From contig NZ_BEWA01000001.1 of NCBI RefSeq assembly GCF_003112535.1, positions 312,312 through 376,311 on the forward strand: a DNA stretch of 64,000 nucleotides. Reading direction: 5' to 3'. Under the pieces are notes generated by a model. It was not told the DNA's origin, did no database searches, and saw only the letters and a list, made by a program, of their open reading frames with translations. The DNA comes from Streptomyces rishiriensis. Its GTDB lineage: Bacteria; Actinomycetota; Actinomycetes; Streptomycetales; Streptomycetaceae. This document shows, one piece after another, positions 1 through 7,945 of this stretch; positions within the stretch are counted from its first letter, which is position 1; the number at the start of each line of letters is the position of its first letter. A program made the translations under genes and the position numbers.

Positions 1-277
1 TGGCCCGGTGGTCGTGCTCGTAGTCGATCGGACTCTGATATCCACACACGCTGTGTAGTCGGTGTGTGTTGTAAAAGCCGGTGCTCCAGGTCGCGATCCG
101 CAGTCGGGCCTCGGTGCGGGTGGCGAACGTGTGCCGGTAGACGTACTCGACCTTGAGCACGCTGTGGAACGCCTCGCTGACGGCGTTGTCGAAACACGAC
201 CCGACGCGGCCCATGGACCGGGTCACGCCCAAGCGACGACAGGCCCGGCGAAAGCGCCGGGAGCCGTATTCGGCGAG
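1..277 (-). pseudogene. IS3-family transposase OrfB, C-terminal piece
   Basis: Translating the minus strand from about 277 down to the window edge gives the C-terminal half of an IS3-family integrase. It contains the hallmark run GSCFDNAVSEAFHSVLKVEY and then FYNTHRLHSVCGYQSPIDYE. The catalytic Glu of the DDE triad lies in the SEAF motif. The piece runs off the left edge of the window. On its other side it stops abruptly at an IS30 fragment, so the central part carrying the second catalytic Asp is missing. The N-terminal half resumes near 459. It is a dead remnant; the family assignment is secure. Confidence 0.85.
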
Positions 278-278
278 T

Positions 279-458
279 TCAACCAGTCGTTGCAACACCA
301 AGCTGCAGTAGTGAGCGTAGCTGCTCCTCGAAGACCTCGGCCGGGGTCTTCCAGCCGAGGATCTTGCGGGGTCGGATATTGATCGCCAGGGCGACGGCTT
401 CGAGGTCCTCGGCGGACCACCGGGACAGGTCGGTGCCCTTCGGGAAACACTGACGCAG
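279..458 (-). pseudogene. IS30-family transposase, C-terminal fragment
   Basis: On the minus strand, directly after the IS3 integrase motif DQVWCGDLTEI, the frame reads TNGLLRQCFPKGTDLSRWS, then RPRKILGWKTPAEVF, and ends GVATTG-stop. These are diagnostic of the C-terminal end of IS30-family transposases, not of IS3. The fragment therefore sits inside the IS3 orfB gene and replaces its middle. The open frame runs through the junction, which makes a chimeric ORF that looks intact but is not. It is probably the trace of an IS30 insertion followed by deletion, or a recombination between two elements. Confidence 0.8.
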
Positions 459-898
459 CAGCCCGTTCGTGATCTCGGTCAGGTCGCCGCACCACACCTG
501 GTCAGGAGCGTCCGCGGTGAAGTCCCGCCGTACGAAGTCCGGGGCCGCCGACCGTTTGCCGGGCCGGGTCAGCCCGCGCCGTCGGCGGACCTTCCGTCCG
601 GCCAGGCCGAGTTCGGCCATCAGACGGGCGACAGAGTTCACCGAGACCCGCCAGCCCGCGCGGACCAGGAGGAACCAGACCATCGGGGAGCCGTAGGTGC
701 CGCCGGAGCCCTCGAAGATCTGCCGGATCACGTCGGCCAGCTGCCCGCGCCGGATCTCACGCGCGGTGGTGGGCTTGTCGCGCCACCTGTAGAACCAGGA
801 CTCCGACACCCCCCAGAACCCGGCAGGCCAGGCGGTGCGGGACGTGGTGCTCGGTCCTCCGGTTACCGATGAACGCGGCCAGGGCGGCCGGGGCCGTT
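459..898 (-). pseudogene. IS3-family transposase OrfB, N-terminal piece
   Basis: Minus-strand translation gives the HTH_21/integrase start of IS3 OrfB: SESWFYRWRDKP, then GTYGSPMVWFLL, then DQVWCGDLTEI with the first catalytic Asp. The true N-terminus (ALAAFIGNRRTEHHVPHRL) lies upstream in another frame. The two frames meet at the run of six C at 809-814, so a one-base slip there breaks the gene. The downstream half is replaced by the IS30 fragment. Together with the C-terminal piece at 1-277 this is one disrupted gene. Confidence 0.8.
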
Positions 899-902
899 TC
901 GG

Positions 903-1234
903 TCACTTCACCCAGAGGACCATGCATCGCTTGAGGACATCACGCTCCATCTCCAGCTCGCGGATCCGCTTGTTTTTCCCCGCCCCATCCCGCCGCAGTC
1001 GCTCCAAGCTCGGCCCGCTCGGCTTCGCGCAGCCGCCCACCCGGTGCGGGCTCGGCAGGCTGGTCGGAACGACGCCGGCCCGTTGCGCCGCCACCGCGAC
1101 ACCCAGCTGTGCAGCGTGCCGGAATGCACACCGAGCTCCTCGGCGACCTCCGGGATCGGCCTGCCCGACTCGATCACAATGCGTACAGCACCCTCGCGAA
1201 ACTCAGGCGTGTGCGTCCGTTGCTTGGACCCCAT
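903..1234 (-). pseudogene. IS3-family transposase OrfA, frameshifted
   Basis: The start MGSKQRTHTPEFREGAVRIV followed by EVAEELGVHSGTLHSWVSRW is the HTH of an IS3/IS911-type OrfA. The rest of the protein is spread over two other frames: GGRLREAERAEL, then RIRELEMERDVLKRCMVLWVK-stop. At least two frameshifts therefore separate the HTH from the C-terminal leucine-zipper-like helix. It lies just upstream of OrfB in the usual IS3 order. Normal IS3 elements use a single programmed -1 shift between orfA and orfB; the shifts inside orfA here are decay or sequencing errors. Confidence 0.8.
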
Positions 1235-1323
1235 GAACCCCAACTTCCCCTGCAATCACGGACTCCACGCTACGAGGGGAGGGACACCGTCAGCGCCTAC
1301 GCGCAGGCCAAGTCCTGACCGCT

Positions 1324-2541
1324 CTACCGCGAAGCCGCCTCCGGCTTCGTGATCGCATCGGCTATCCGCAGGGTCATCTGCAACTGGGTGGCATCACGGT
1401 GCGTCGGTGTCCACGAGAACACCGCGCTGCGCGCAAGGTCCCGCGTGGCCACCATGGCCGAGTTGTATCCGTACCGCTCCCCTGTCTTGCCCCACAGGGA
1501 CACGCCGTTGACCGTGACCGTCTGAAGGCCCACGCTGTAGCGGGCCGGGGAGCCGTCCACCATCCGTACCTCCGGCGCCGGCAGGGCGAACATCTTGTCC
1601 AGCGTCGCCCTCGGCAGCAGCTTGCCCGGTGTGAACAGGGCTGTGATGAAGCGGTTCAGATCGCGTGTGGTCGAGATGATTTCGCCCTCGCCCCACGCCT
1701 CGGACTGGTTGTATTCCGTCGCGTCCTGCAGGGTGCCGTCCGACATCGCCAGGTAGCCGTGGACGTGACGGCCGTGGATCTTCGGGTCGTTGCCCGGGAA
1801 GGACGTGTGACGCAGGCCCAGCGGACGCAGGATGCGGTCGCCGATCACCTTGCCGTACGGCTTGCCCGTCACCTTTTCGAGCAGCAGGGCCGCCAGGACG
1901 TAGTTCATGCCCCGGTACTCCTGCTTCGTGCCCGGCGTGAACTTCATCGGGGCGTCCTCGGGGAGAGCGGCCACCAGCTGCATCGGCGTCCACTGGTCGT
2001 AGCGGTGCTCAAGGATCTGCTCCGGGGTGTCGGTCCGCTGAGAGTCGGGGATGCGCTCGTCCGGCAACCCGCTCGTGTGGTTGAGGAGTTGCGAGACCTT
2101 GATCGGGGCGTAGCCGTCGGGAAGGACGCCGGGCAGGTAGTCCTGAACAGGCCTGTCCAGGTCCAACCGGCCCTCCGCCGAGAGCTGCAGCACGGCCGTC
2201 GCCACGAAGACCTTCGTGATGCTGCCCGCACGGAACGTGTCGTCCTGGCAGACCGGTGCGCCCGTCCTTCTGTCCTCTACTCCTGCCGTGCCGTACCAAT
2301 GTCCCGCCTTGCCGCTGATCAGCAGCTGAGCGGCCGTCGCCTGCGGGTGGTCCAGATCGGAGATCGCGGCGCGGAGCGCCGCCGTATCGAGCGGCGGGAG
2401 CGTGGTGGACGCGGGCGAAGTCGCAGGCGGCGGCGTGGCAGCTACAGCAGCAGGGGCCGCGGCGGCCGCGAGGAGGGCGACGGTCACAGCGCCACTCACG
2501 AGGGCCCGGCGAGACAGGAAGGTCGAAGTCATGACGATCAT
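1324..2541 (-). CDS. Secreted serine hydrolase, beta-lactamase/D-Ala-D-Ala carboxypeptidase family
   Basis: A 405-residue protein with an N-terminal export signal (RR, then a long Ala-rich hydrophobic stretch ending AAVAA). The beta-lactamase-fold serine hydrolase domain fills the rest. SxxK is present as SITK (Ser107 nucleophile, Lys110) and the third motif is KTG. The second motif, normally YxN, reads Y209-R-G211, so the usual Asn is missing. Likely substrates are peptidoglycan peptides, D-amino-acid esters or beta-lactams, acting outside the cell. The start is ambiguous: three Met codons lie close together and I chose the one just before the signal peptide with GGCGGA upstream. A second family member lies at 4522-5817, only about 40 per cent similar by eye and apparently not a recent duplicate. 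Confidence 0.85.
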   Translation of the reverse strand: MIVMTSTFLSRRALVSGAVTVALLAAAAAPAAVAATPPPATSPASTTLPPLDTAALRAAISDLDHPQATAAQLLISGKAGHWYGTAGVEDRRTGAPVCQDDTFRAGSITKVFVATAVLQLSAEGRLDLDRPVQDYLPGVLPDGYAPIKVSQLLNHTSGLPDERIPDSQRTDTPEQILEHRYDQWTPMQLVAALPEDAPMKFTPGTKQEYRGMNYVLAALLLEKVTGKPYGKVIGDRILRPLGLRHTSFPGNDPKIHGRHVHGYLAMSDGTLQDATEYNQSEAWGEGEIISTTRDLNRFITALFTPGKLLPRATLDKMFALPAPEVRMVDGSPARYSVGLQTVTVNGVSLWGKTGERYGYNSAMVATRDLARSAVFSWTPTHRDATQLQMTLRIADAITKPEAASR

Positions 2542-2701
2542 GATTCCGCCACGCCCTGGCGGTGCCATCCGGGAACACCCCCATCCTCCCCCTGACACGT
2601 CCCTGACGACCGGTCAGGGTTGGTGTGTTGACCCTCCTCGGGATCGTCCTCGTGATCCACCTGGACTGGAGTCCCGGATACCCGACCAGCAACATGCCGC
2701 C

Positions 2702-3034
2702 CTACAAGTGACGCGAGGACACGTCAGAACTGCCGAACTCCTTGGTTCCGGCCACGGCGTCGACGAACGGGCGGACGTCGGTGCCCTGCGGCCATAAGGT
2801 GGTGGCCAGGTCGACGACCCTGGCCTGGTTGATCGGGTACTCGTCGGTCTGGGCGGACTGTTCGCCGGTTCGGGCGGCGGCGGCCCAGGAAAGGACGAGA
2901 CCTGCGTTGTTGACCACAGCCACCTTCTGCACGCAGGGCTGGGCCTGCGAGGGCGCGGCCGCAGCGGTGACCGCGGGCAGGCAGGCCAGTGCCGTCGCGC
3001 TCGCCAGGATCGCGGCCGACCGAGAGGGACTCCC
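2702..3034 (-). pseudogene. Small secreted protein, 5'-frameshifted and C-terminally truncated
   Basis: The minus-strand frame reads a signal peptide (SAAILASATALACLPAV, then AAAAPSQAQ) followed by PCVQKVAVVNNAGLVLSWAA and YPINQARVVDL. This resembles a family of small secreted Streptomyces proteins with a CVQKV...NNA start and a YPINQ motif. No usable start codon exists in this frame: a TGA lies upstream, and the natural start MERRVTRRSL is in another frame. The 3' end loses similarity after GTKEFGSS and stops early. I read it as a decayed gene; a sequencing indel near 3035 would explain the first defect but not the second. Confidence 0.45.
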
Positions 3035-3261
3035 TTCCGACCGGGACGGTCCCGGCCAGTGACCGCCGAGTGACCCGACGTTCCATCAGGAAACCTCTGT
3101 GTCGCAGGAGTCAAGAGTTGCCGGCCACGTCGGCTTCCTGCCCGGGCAGACGTGCCGACGCGTCGACACAGCGCTCGGGGCCCAGGTTTCTCCGGGCCGT
3201 CAGAGCGCGCACCTCGGCCCGACCGGCCGGACAGGCCTGTGTCCATGCCATGATCTGCGGC

Positions 3262-3675
3262 ATGAGCACAGACACCGGGCACTCGGGGATCGTCTACTGG
3301 CGGCGCAGCCTGTGGAACGGCGCGCACTGCGAGCCCGTGCTGGTCACCCTGCGTCCCGACAGCCTGCACGTGCGGGACCGCTCGCTCAGCACCGTTCTGC
3401 AGGTCGACCCGCATGCGGTCTCCGCCCGGCTCTCCCGGCTCGGCACTCTCGTGCTGAAAGCCGACGGGCGGCGCTACGCCCTGGCCGGACGGGGCGCTTC
3501 CCTGTCCCCCGCACCGAGCGCGGAGCAGCAGCGGGCTTCGGAGCACGCCGGAAGCGGATCACGGGGACCGGCCGCTTCCGGCGGCGTCGTGGACCAGTTG
3601 CTCAACGGTGGAGCGGCGGCACGCATGCGTGACTGGTACGCCCGGTTGATCGCCGCCGGAGCCCGGGCGAGCTGA
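3262..3675 (+). CDS. Hypothetical protein, 137 aa
   Basis: The ORF starts MSTDTGHSGIVYWRRSLWNG. The N-terminal half is a compact mixed sequence with many Arg and Val (TLRPDSLHVRDRSLSTVLQV). The C-terminal half is a low-complexity Ala/Gly/Ser stretch followed by an amphipathic end (MRDWYARLIAAGARAS). No signal peptide or membrane segment is visible. Codon use fits the local high-GC pattern (third positions nearly all G or C). The ribosome site is weak. I do not recognise the family. Confidence 0.5.
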   Translation: MSTDTGHSGIVYWRRSLWNGAHCEPVLVTLRPDSLHVRDRSLSTVLQVDPHAVSARLSRLGTLVLKADGRRYALAGRGASLSPAPSAEQQRASEHAGSGSRGPAASGGVVDQLLNGGAAARMRDWYARLIAAGARAS

Positions 3676-3864
3676 CCCGGCTTATCACCAGGTCGCCACT
3701 GACGCGACAGTCGTCTCCCCGTCCCCGTCCCCGTCGGCGGTGAGCGATGACCCCTCTGATGAGAAGGCAAAGGAGGCAATGGGGACTGGGCACCGACGGC
3801 ATCGGGGGACGCTGTCCGTGACGGCCTTCCATCGCCGCCGTGTGGAAGAGAGTGGAGAGCAACC

Positions 3865-4482
3865 GTGACTGACCGCCGCACAGAGTTTGTCGTATCCCCG
3901 GACAAGAGCCGGTTCGGACGCGTTGCCCTGGCCGTGGTACCGGCGGTCCTCGTGCCGGGCATCAGCATGACGCGCCTGCTCGCGAACGGGCGCGGCACCA
4001 GTGAGGGGCTCGGGCCGATGTCGATACCCGCGGCCATCGCTCTCGTCGCGCTCCCCTTCCTGTGGTACCTGGCCTATGCGGTCCTGCACACCGTGAACGC
4101 GTACGTGGCTTTCGCCGACGGCGCCGTTCTGGTGCGCAACTGGGCACGCCGGCTGACCGTCATCGAAGGACCCGGCTCCGTGGCGCGAACCCACATCAAC
4201 TCCAGCGGCATCGCCGGTGCCGTGCTCGTCGTGAGTGACGACCGCGCCGCCGTCATGCTCAATCCCCGCCAGTGGCGTGAGGCCGAGCTCGAGAAGGTGT
4301 GGCGCAGGGCGGCTCTTCCTGAGAAGTTCGGGGGTACCCCGACCCCACGTGAGCTTCGCAAGCGTTACCCGACGATCCGGATACCGCTGTACATCCGGTA
4401 TCCCGGCGTCGTCTACACGTTCTGGACCATCCTCGTCATTCTCTACATCGGAGTGGTGGTGAACGTCTTCGCCCGCATCTGA
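3865..4482 (+). CDS. Hypothetical integral membrane protein, PH-like, 205 aa
   Basis: GTG start with AGTGGAGAGCAACC just upstream as ribosome site. About three hydrophobic segments are visible: residues 18-35 (VALAVVPAVLVPG), 50-72 (IPAAIALVALPFLWYLAYAV) and the C-terminal 180-202 (FWTILVILYIGVVVNVF). Between them lies a roughly 90-residue soluble region (AFADGAVLVRNWARRLTVIEG, then LNPRQWREAELEKVW) that recalls bacterial PH-like domains of small membrane proteins. No neighbour suggests a pathway. The function is unknown. Confidence 0.7.
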   Translation: MTDRRTEFVVSPDKSRFGRVALAVVPAVLVPGISMTRLLANGRGTSEGLGPMSIPAAIALVALPFLWYLAYAVLHTVNAYVAFADGAVLVRNWARRLTVIEGPGSVARTHINSSGIAGAVLVVSDDRAAVMLNPRQWREAELEKVWRRAALPEKFGGTPTPRELRKRYPTIRIPLYIRYPGVVYTFWTILVILYIGVVVNVFARI

Positions 4483-4521
4483 GGGTCCGACGAATTGGAC
4501 GCGGACGACGTGGCGTGCGGG

Positions 4522-5817
4522 TCAGTCGAACATGGCGCAGTGGACCGCGTCCATCAGGGCCGCGCCGGTCCGGTGCGCCTCCTTGGTGAGCGTGGACGTG
4601 GTGAAGTAGAAGGAAGCCGTGCGACGGCCGGTGGAGTCGGTGACGTTGTAGGTCGCATAGCCAGGGACGACGCCCACATGGTCCCAGACCGTGCCGCAGG
4701 AGGTCTTCGCCGTCTCGATGCCCAACCCGTAGCCGAGCTCGTCCGGGTCCTCCGGCCCGCTCTCCGGCACGGTCGTGCGCATCTCGGCCAGTTGGGCGGC
4801 GGACAGCAAGCGGCCCGACATCAGCGCATTGTAGAAGCGGGACCAGTCAGCGGCGGTGGACACGATCGCGGCATCCGCTCCGGCGGCCGTGACGTAGTCG
4901 CCCGTGACGTCCACGTGGTCGTCGTGCTGCGGTCCGGCGTAGTGCCTGAACTCCTCGGGGACGCCCGCGGGCATGTGGGCGGCGTCGGGCTCGTATCCGT
5001 GCGCGTGCCGGTCGTGCCAGGCGGAGCCGGTGGCGTAGAAGGTGTGGTGGAGCCTGAGAGGTTCGGTGATCCGGTCCCGGACCAGCGCTGCGAGCGTCTT
5101 CCCGGTGGCCTTCTCCAGGACGGCACCGATCGCGATGTAGTTGGTGTTGCTGTACGACCACTCGGTGCCGGGCTCGAACAGTGCCGGGTGTCCGTTCACA
5201 AGGTCCAGGATTTCCGTCGACGTCCACACGTGGGAGTCCCAGCCGGTGAGCGCCGGTGCGAGGGCGGGGTCCTCGGTGTAGTCGAACAGCCCGCTGGTGT
5301 GGTTGAGCAGCATGCGCAGGGTGATCGCCCTGCCGTTGCGCACTTCGCCGGGCAGCCACTTGTCGACCGGGTCGGCCAGAGCGAGTCTGTGCTCGGCGAC
5401 CAGTTGCAGGACGAGGGTGGCCATCACCGTCTTGGTGTTGGACGCTTCTCGCACCTCGTCGTCCGCCCGCAACCGATGGTCCTTCTTCGTCCAGGCGGCC
5501 TGCTCGGAGATCTCGATCGGCCTGCCGTGACCGTCGTCCACCCGCACGACTACCCCAGGCACTCCCTCGTCCACCAACTTCCGCGCCAACTCCCGCAGGT
5601 GAGCGCGCGCCTTCGCAGTGCGGTCCCGCGGGGTCGCCGGGGGCAGGCGAAGGCCGCCGGCCGCACTTTCCCGGACCGCCGCACTCTCATCGATCGTGTT
5701 CGCACTCGACGGGGCCGCAGCCATGGGCACCACGAGGGCCGCGGACACGACAACCGTTGCTACTGCGCGTAGCGCCCTCAATGGGAAGCGCCCTCGAACG
5801 CCCACACGTACGCGCAA
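4522..5817 (-). CDS. Secreted serine hydrolase, beta-lactamase family
   Basis: A 431-residue secreted serine hydrolase. The start is taken as TTG at 5817 because a perfect AAGGAG lies six bases upstream; it gives MRVRVGVRGRFPLRAL followed by a hydrophobic signal (VATVVVSAALVVPMAAAPSSA). All three active-site motifs of the beta-lactamase/DD-peptidase fold are present: SNTK (SxxK), YSN in WSYSNTNY, and HVG in DHVGVVPGY. The LNHTSGL element typical of esterase-like class C relatives is also present. It likely acts outside the cell on peptidoglycan peptides or esters. It resembles the hydrolase at 1324-2541 but keeps the canonical YSN. Confidence 0.87.
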   Translation of the reverse strand: MRVRVGVRGRFPLRALRAVATVVVSAALVVPMAAAPSSANTIDESAAVRESAAGGLRLPPATPRDRTAKARAHLRELARKLVDEGVPGVVVRVDDGHGRPIEISEQAAWTKKDHRLRADDEVREASNTKTVMATLVLQLVAEHRLALADPVDKWLPGEVRNGRAITLRMLLNHTSGLFDYTEDPALAPALTGWDSHVWTSTEILDLVNGHPALFEPGTEWSYSNTNYIAIGAVLEKATGKTLAALVRDRITEPLRLHHTFYATGSAWHDRHAHGYEPDAAHMPAGVPEEFRHYAGPQHDDHVDVTGDYVTAAGADAAIVSTAADWSRFYNALMSGRLLSAAQLAEMRTTVPESGPEDPDELGYGLGIETAKTSCGTVWDHVGVVPGYATYNVTDSTGRRTASFYFTTSTLTKEAHRTGAALMDAVHCAMFD

Positions 5818-6128
5818 TTCGCACTCCTTCACAATCCGGGAAGGTGGTCGGGCACCATCGGGGATCCGGGGGGCGAACACAGGCTCCGCTTCGGCGAGTT
5901 GTCGTGCAACCCTGGGCGAAGCCGGGTCCGGCCGGCCCTGCACGGGCCCGGTGCGCCCCTCGGAGAATAGCCGAAGGCGGGAAGAAGTGATGACTGTCGG
6001 TTACTTGATTGTCTTCCCGATGCTTTCTTCCTGAGCGGAGCCCGCGAGACGGGCGGTTCCCCTGAGAGAACGCGCGCCTCCGCCCCCTGCCCCCGGGCGG
6101 ACGCCCCCTGCTCCCGCGGTGCTCTGGG
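5818..6128. other. Intergenic region, no gene seen
   Basis: This 311-base gap holds the ribosome site and upstream region of the hydrolase read leftward, and the 3' flank of the gene ending at 6129. I see no frame with family features and no clear hairpin terminator. The short stretch GTGATGACTGTCGGTTACTTG near 5988 is lower in GC than its surroundings and may be promoter-like. Confidence 0.5.
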
Positions 6129-6671
6129 TCACTCGAAGAGGGCGGCGACTCCTCTGATCCAGATCGCGAGGAACGCAAGGGCGATCACCAGGCTGCCGAC
6201 GCCCGCCAGCACGCCTGCGACCGTCCATGGCTCGAAGGGCGCCTTGTGCTGCTCTTCCAGTTCGCCGTAGGAGGCGGGGTCGTCCCAGTCGACGGGGCGC
6301 CCCAGTTCCTCGGCGCAGGCGGTCCGCACTGCGAGCAACTGCTTCTCCGCGAAGGATGTGGCAGCCAACGCCTCGGGGCCGCGCCAGGCGAGGGCCTTCA
6401 TCCGCCACCCGGGAGACCCGTAGCGCGACTCGAAGGCGGCGGTCTCGTCCGCGTCGCGGTCCTCTTCGAGGAACATCCAGCGTCCGGCCTCGGCGGCGTC
6501 GCCGTAGCGCCGGTACACCTCGGCCAGACGCCGACGGAGCGTCAGGTCGTGCGGAAAGGACGAGATGAGACCGCGCAGACGCTGGCGCGCGACGGGAATC
6601 CGGCCGGCGGCCAGGTCTGCGTCGACTCGGGCAAGCGTCTCACTCAGGGGCATGAACACATGATCGCTCAT
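6129..6671 (-). CDS. DUF6584-like tetratricopeptide/membrane protein, 180 aa
   Basis: Starts MSDHVFMPLSETLARVDADL with GAGGA seven bases upstream; a second Met seven codons in (MPLSETL) is an alternative start. The N-terminal 75 residues look like one TPR-type helical pair (LARVDADLAAGRIPVARQRL, then LRRRLAEVYRRYGDAAEAGRW). A linker with Trp and Asp follows, and then one C-terminal transmembrane helix (VAGVLAGVGSLVIALAFLAI). This arrangement matches the actinobacterial DUF6584 family as I remember it. Its function is unknown. It is followed on the same strand by no other clear gene. Confidence 0.65.
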   Translation of the reverse strand: MSDHVFMPLSETLARVDADLAAGRIPVARQRLRGLISSFPHDLTLRRRLAEVYRRYGDAAEAGRWMFLEEDRDADETAAFESRYGSPGWRMKALAWRGPEALAATSFAEKQLLAVRTACAEELGRPVDWDDPASYGELEEQHKAPFEPWTVAGVLAGVGSLVIALAFLAIWIRGVAALFE

Positions 6672-6778
6672 CCCACTGATCCTCGTCGATCTGGTTTGCC
6701 GCTCAGCACCGCGCGGTCGCGTGACAGGCGTCCCCTCGGTCCGTCGCGCTCCCGCCCGCCTGGCGAACGTCGGCAGTG

Positions 6779-6985
6779 TCAGGTGAATTGGAAGAAGAGC
6801 GTGTCCTGGGTGTACCAGTCGATGTTCTTCGTGGCGTACTCCCACTCGACGTGCTCCGACTCGAGCGTTTCGCTCAGCTCTTGAACGTCGTACTGGAAGT
6901 CGGGGTCCATCTCGTCCCGGACGGCGCGGTGGGCCTCGGCGGCCGGATTGGCCCTGTCGAGCGCACGTCGACGGCCTCGCGCAGC
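6779..6985 (-). pseudogene. Remnant of an acidic hypothetical protein
   Basis: Only the C-terminal end looks like real protein: ANPAAEAHRAVRDEMDPDFQ, then SETLESEHVEWEYATKNIDW and YTQDTLFFQFT-stop. Upstream in this frame the sequence turns into Arg/Gly/Pro noise. A possible N-terminus (MIAAYDMHRGQPAAGERAR) is visible in another frame near 7121. I infer a small gene broken by a frameshift. I do not recognise the family. Confidence 0.3.
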
Positions 6986-7319
6986 AGGGCGCCCTGCGCG
7001 CGGGGCGCGACCAGTGCGCCGAGTCGGTGCCCGGCGGCCGGCCCGGGCCCGCGACCGCGACCCGGCGGGCGCGCTCACCGGCGGCCGGCTGGCCCCGGTG
7101 CATGTCGTAGGCGGCGATCATCGTGTCGAGCGCACGGGCTCCCGAGGAGTGCGCGACCGGCAGCCGACGCAGGCGCGGGACCCGGTAACAAGCCTGACGT
7201 CGACTCAGGCACTCGGGCATGATGATCGATTGCATGGGTGGCCGGTCATGGCGGATACCGACCGGAGGGATGGCGCGACCCCATAGTCTGAGCCCCGTCC
7301 GCACTGTCTGGGGGGAGCA

Positions 7320-7799
7320 ATGACCAGTAGGTTCACCGAGTTGGTTGTCGACTGCCATGATCCGGAGCGGATCGCGGCCTTCTGGTGCGCGGTCCTGGGC
7401 TTCCAGGTGATCGGCCGGAGCGAGGGCAAGGTCGAGATCGGCTCCTGGGAGCCGACCGTCGAGGAGGTCCGGGCCCGCCAGATGCCGCCCACCCTGCTCT
7501 TCATCCAGGTCCCCGAGAGCAAGGCCGTGAAGAACCGGCTCCATCTGGACGTCAGCCCGATCGACGCCGGGACCGACGAGGAGGTGGCGAGGCTGATCGG
7601 CCTCGGCGCCGTCAAGGCAGACGTGGGCCAGGACCCCGGCCGGAGCTGGGTGGTCATGGCCGACCCCGAGGGCAACGAGTTCGACGTCGTGCGCACATTG
7701 GCACCGTCCGATGCGATGGACACGCAGAAGAGTCAGGGACTCTCCGGTGGATCGGCTGGCTGTTGCAGTTCCAGAGCTCCACGATCTCCCCGACCTTGA
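7320..7799 (+). CDS. VOC (glyoxalase-like) domain protein
   Basis: ATG preceded by GGGGGAGCA. A single vicinal-oxygen-chelate domain: FTELVVDCHDPERIAAFWCA, then LGFQVIGRSEGKVEIG, then NRLHLDVSP, and the closing VMADPEGNEFDVV. These are typical of glyoxalase-like proteins that bind small molecules or give self-resistance. Family members normally stop soon after EFDVV. Here about 30 residues follow (APSDAMDTQKSQ and a Ser/Gly/Arg tail) that look non-native and overlap a small ORF on the other strand, so the natural stop may have been lost. The substrate is unknown. Confidence 0.8.
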   Translation: MTSRFTELVVDCHDPERIAAFWCAVLGFQVIGRSEGKVEIGSWEPTVEEVRARQMPPTLLFIQVPESKAVKNRLHLDVSPIDAGTDEEVARLIGLGAVKADVGQDPGRSWVVMADPEGNEFDVVRTLAPSDAMDTQKSQGLSGGSAGCCSSRAPRSPRP

Positions 7800-7878
7800 G
7801 CGAGGGGGACGCGATCGCGGCGGCGCGTCCCACGGCCCCCGCGCTGAGCTTCCTCCGAGGACGTGCCGCTGCGTTCAT
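7654..7878 (-). CDS. Small ORF downstream of the lectin, 74 aa
   Basis: ATG with a very strong ribosome site (AGGAGGG, seven bases upstream). It starts MNAAARPRRKLSAGAVGRAA and then reads SPSLKVGEIVELWNCNSQPI, which contains a VELWNCN pattern like the repeats of ricin-type lectins such as the gene just upstream. The second half is Arg/Pro-rich and overlaps the VOC gene on the other strand, so only the first 40 residues look coding. It could be a truncated lectin paralogue or chance. The strong ribosome site is the main reason to list it. Confidence 0.35.
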   Translation of the reverse strand: MNAAARPRRKLSAGAVGRAAAIASPSLKVGEIVELWNCNSQPIHRRVPDSSACPSHRTVPMCARRRTRCPRGRP

Positions 7879-7945
7879 GCGTGTTCCCTCCTGTCGAGAC
7901 GTGCTGTTCTCCGGGCGCCGGTGCCGGTGCCGGTGCCCGGAGGCG

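Noticed and set aside
1399..2595. Long plus-strand frame opposite the first serine hydrolase
   Set aside because: Arg/Val/Gly-rich shadow; the minus strand has SxxK, KTG and a signal peptide.
6129..7544. One long minus-strand protein of about 470 residues
   Set aside because: Only the last 180 residues (from Met at 6671) look like protein and have a ribosome site; the upstream part is translated noise plus a piece of another decayed gene.
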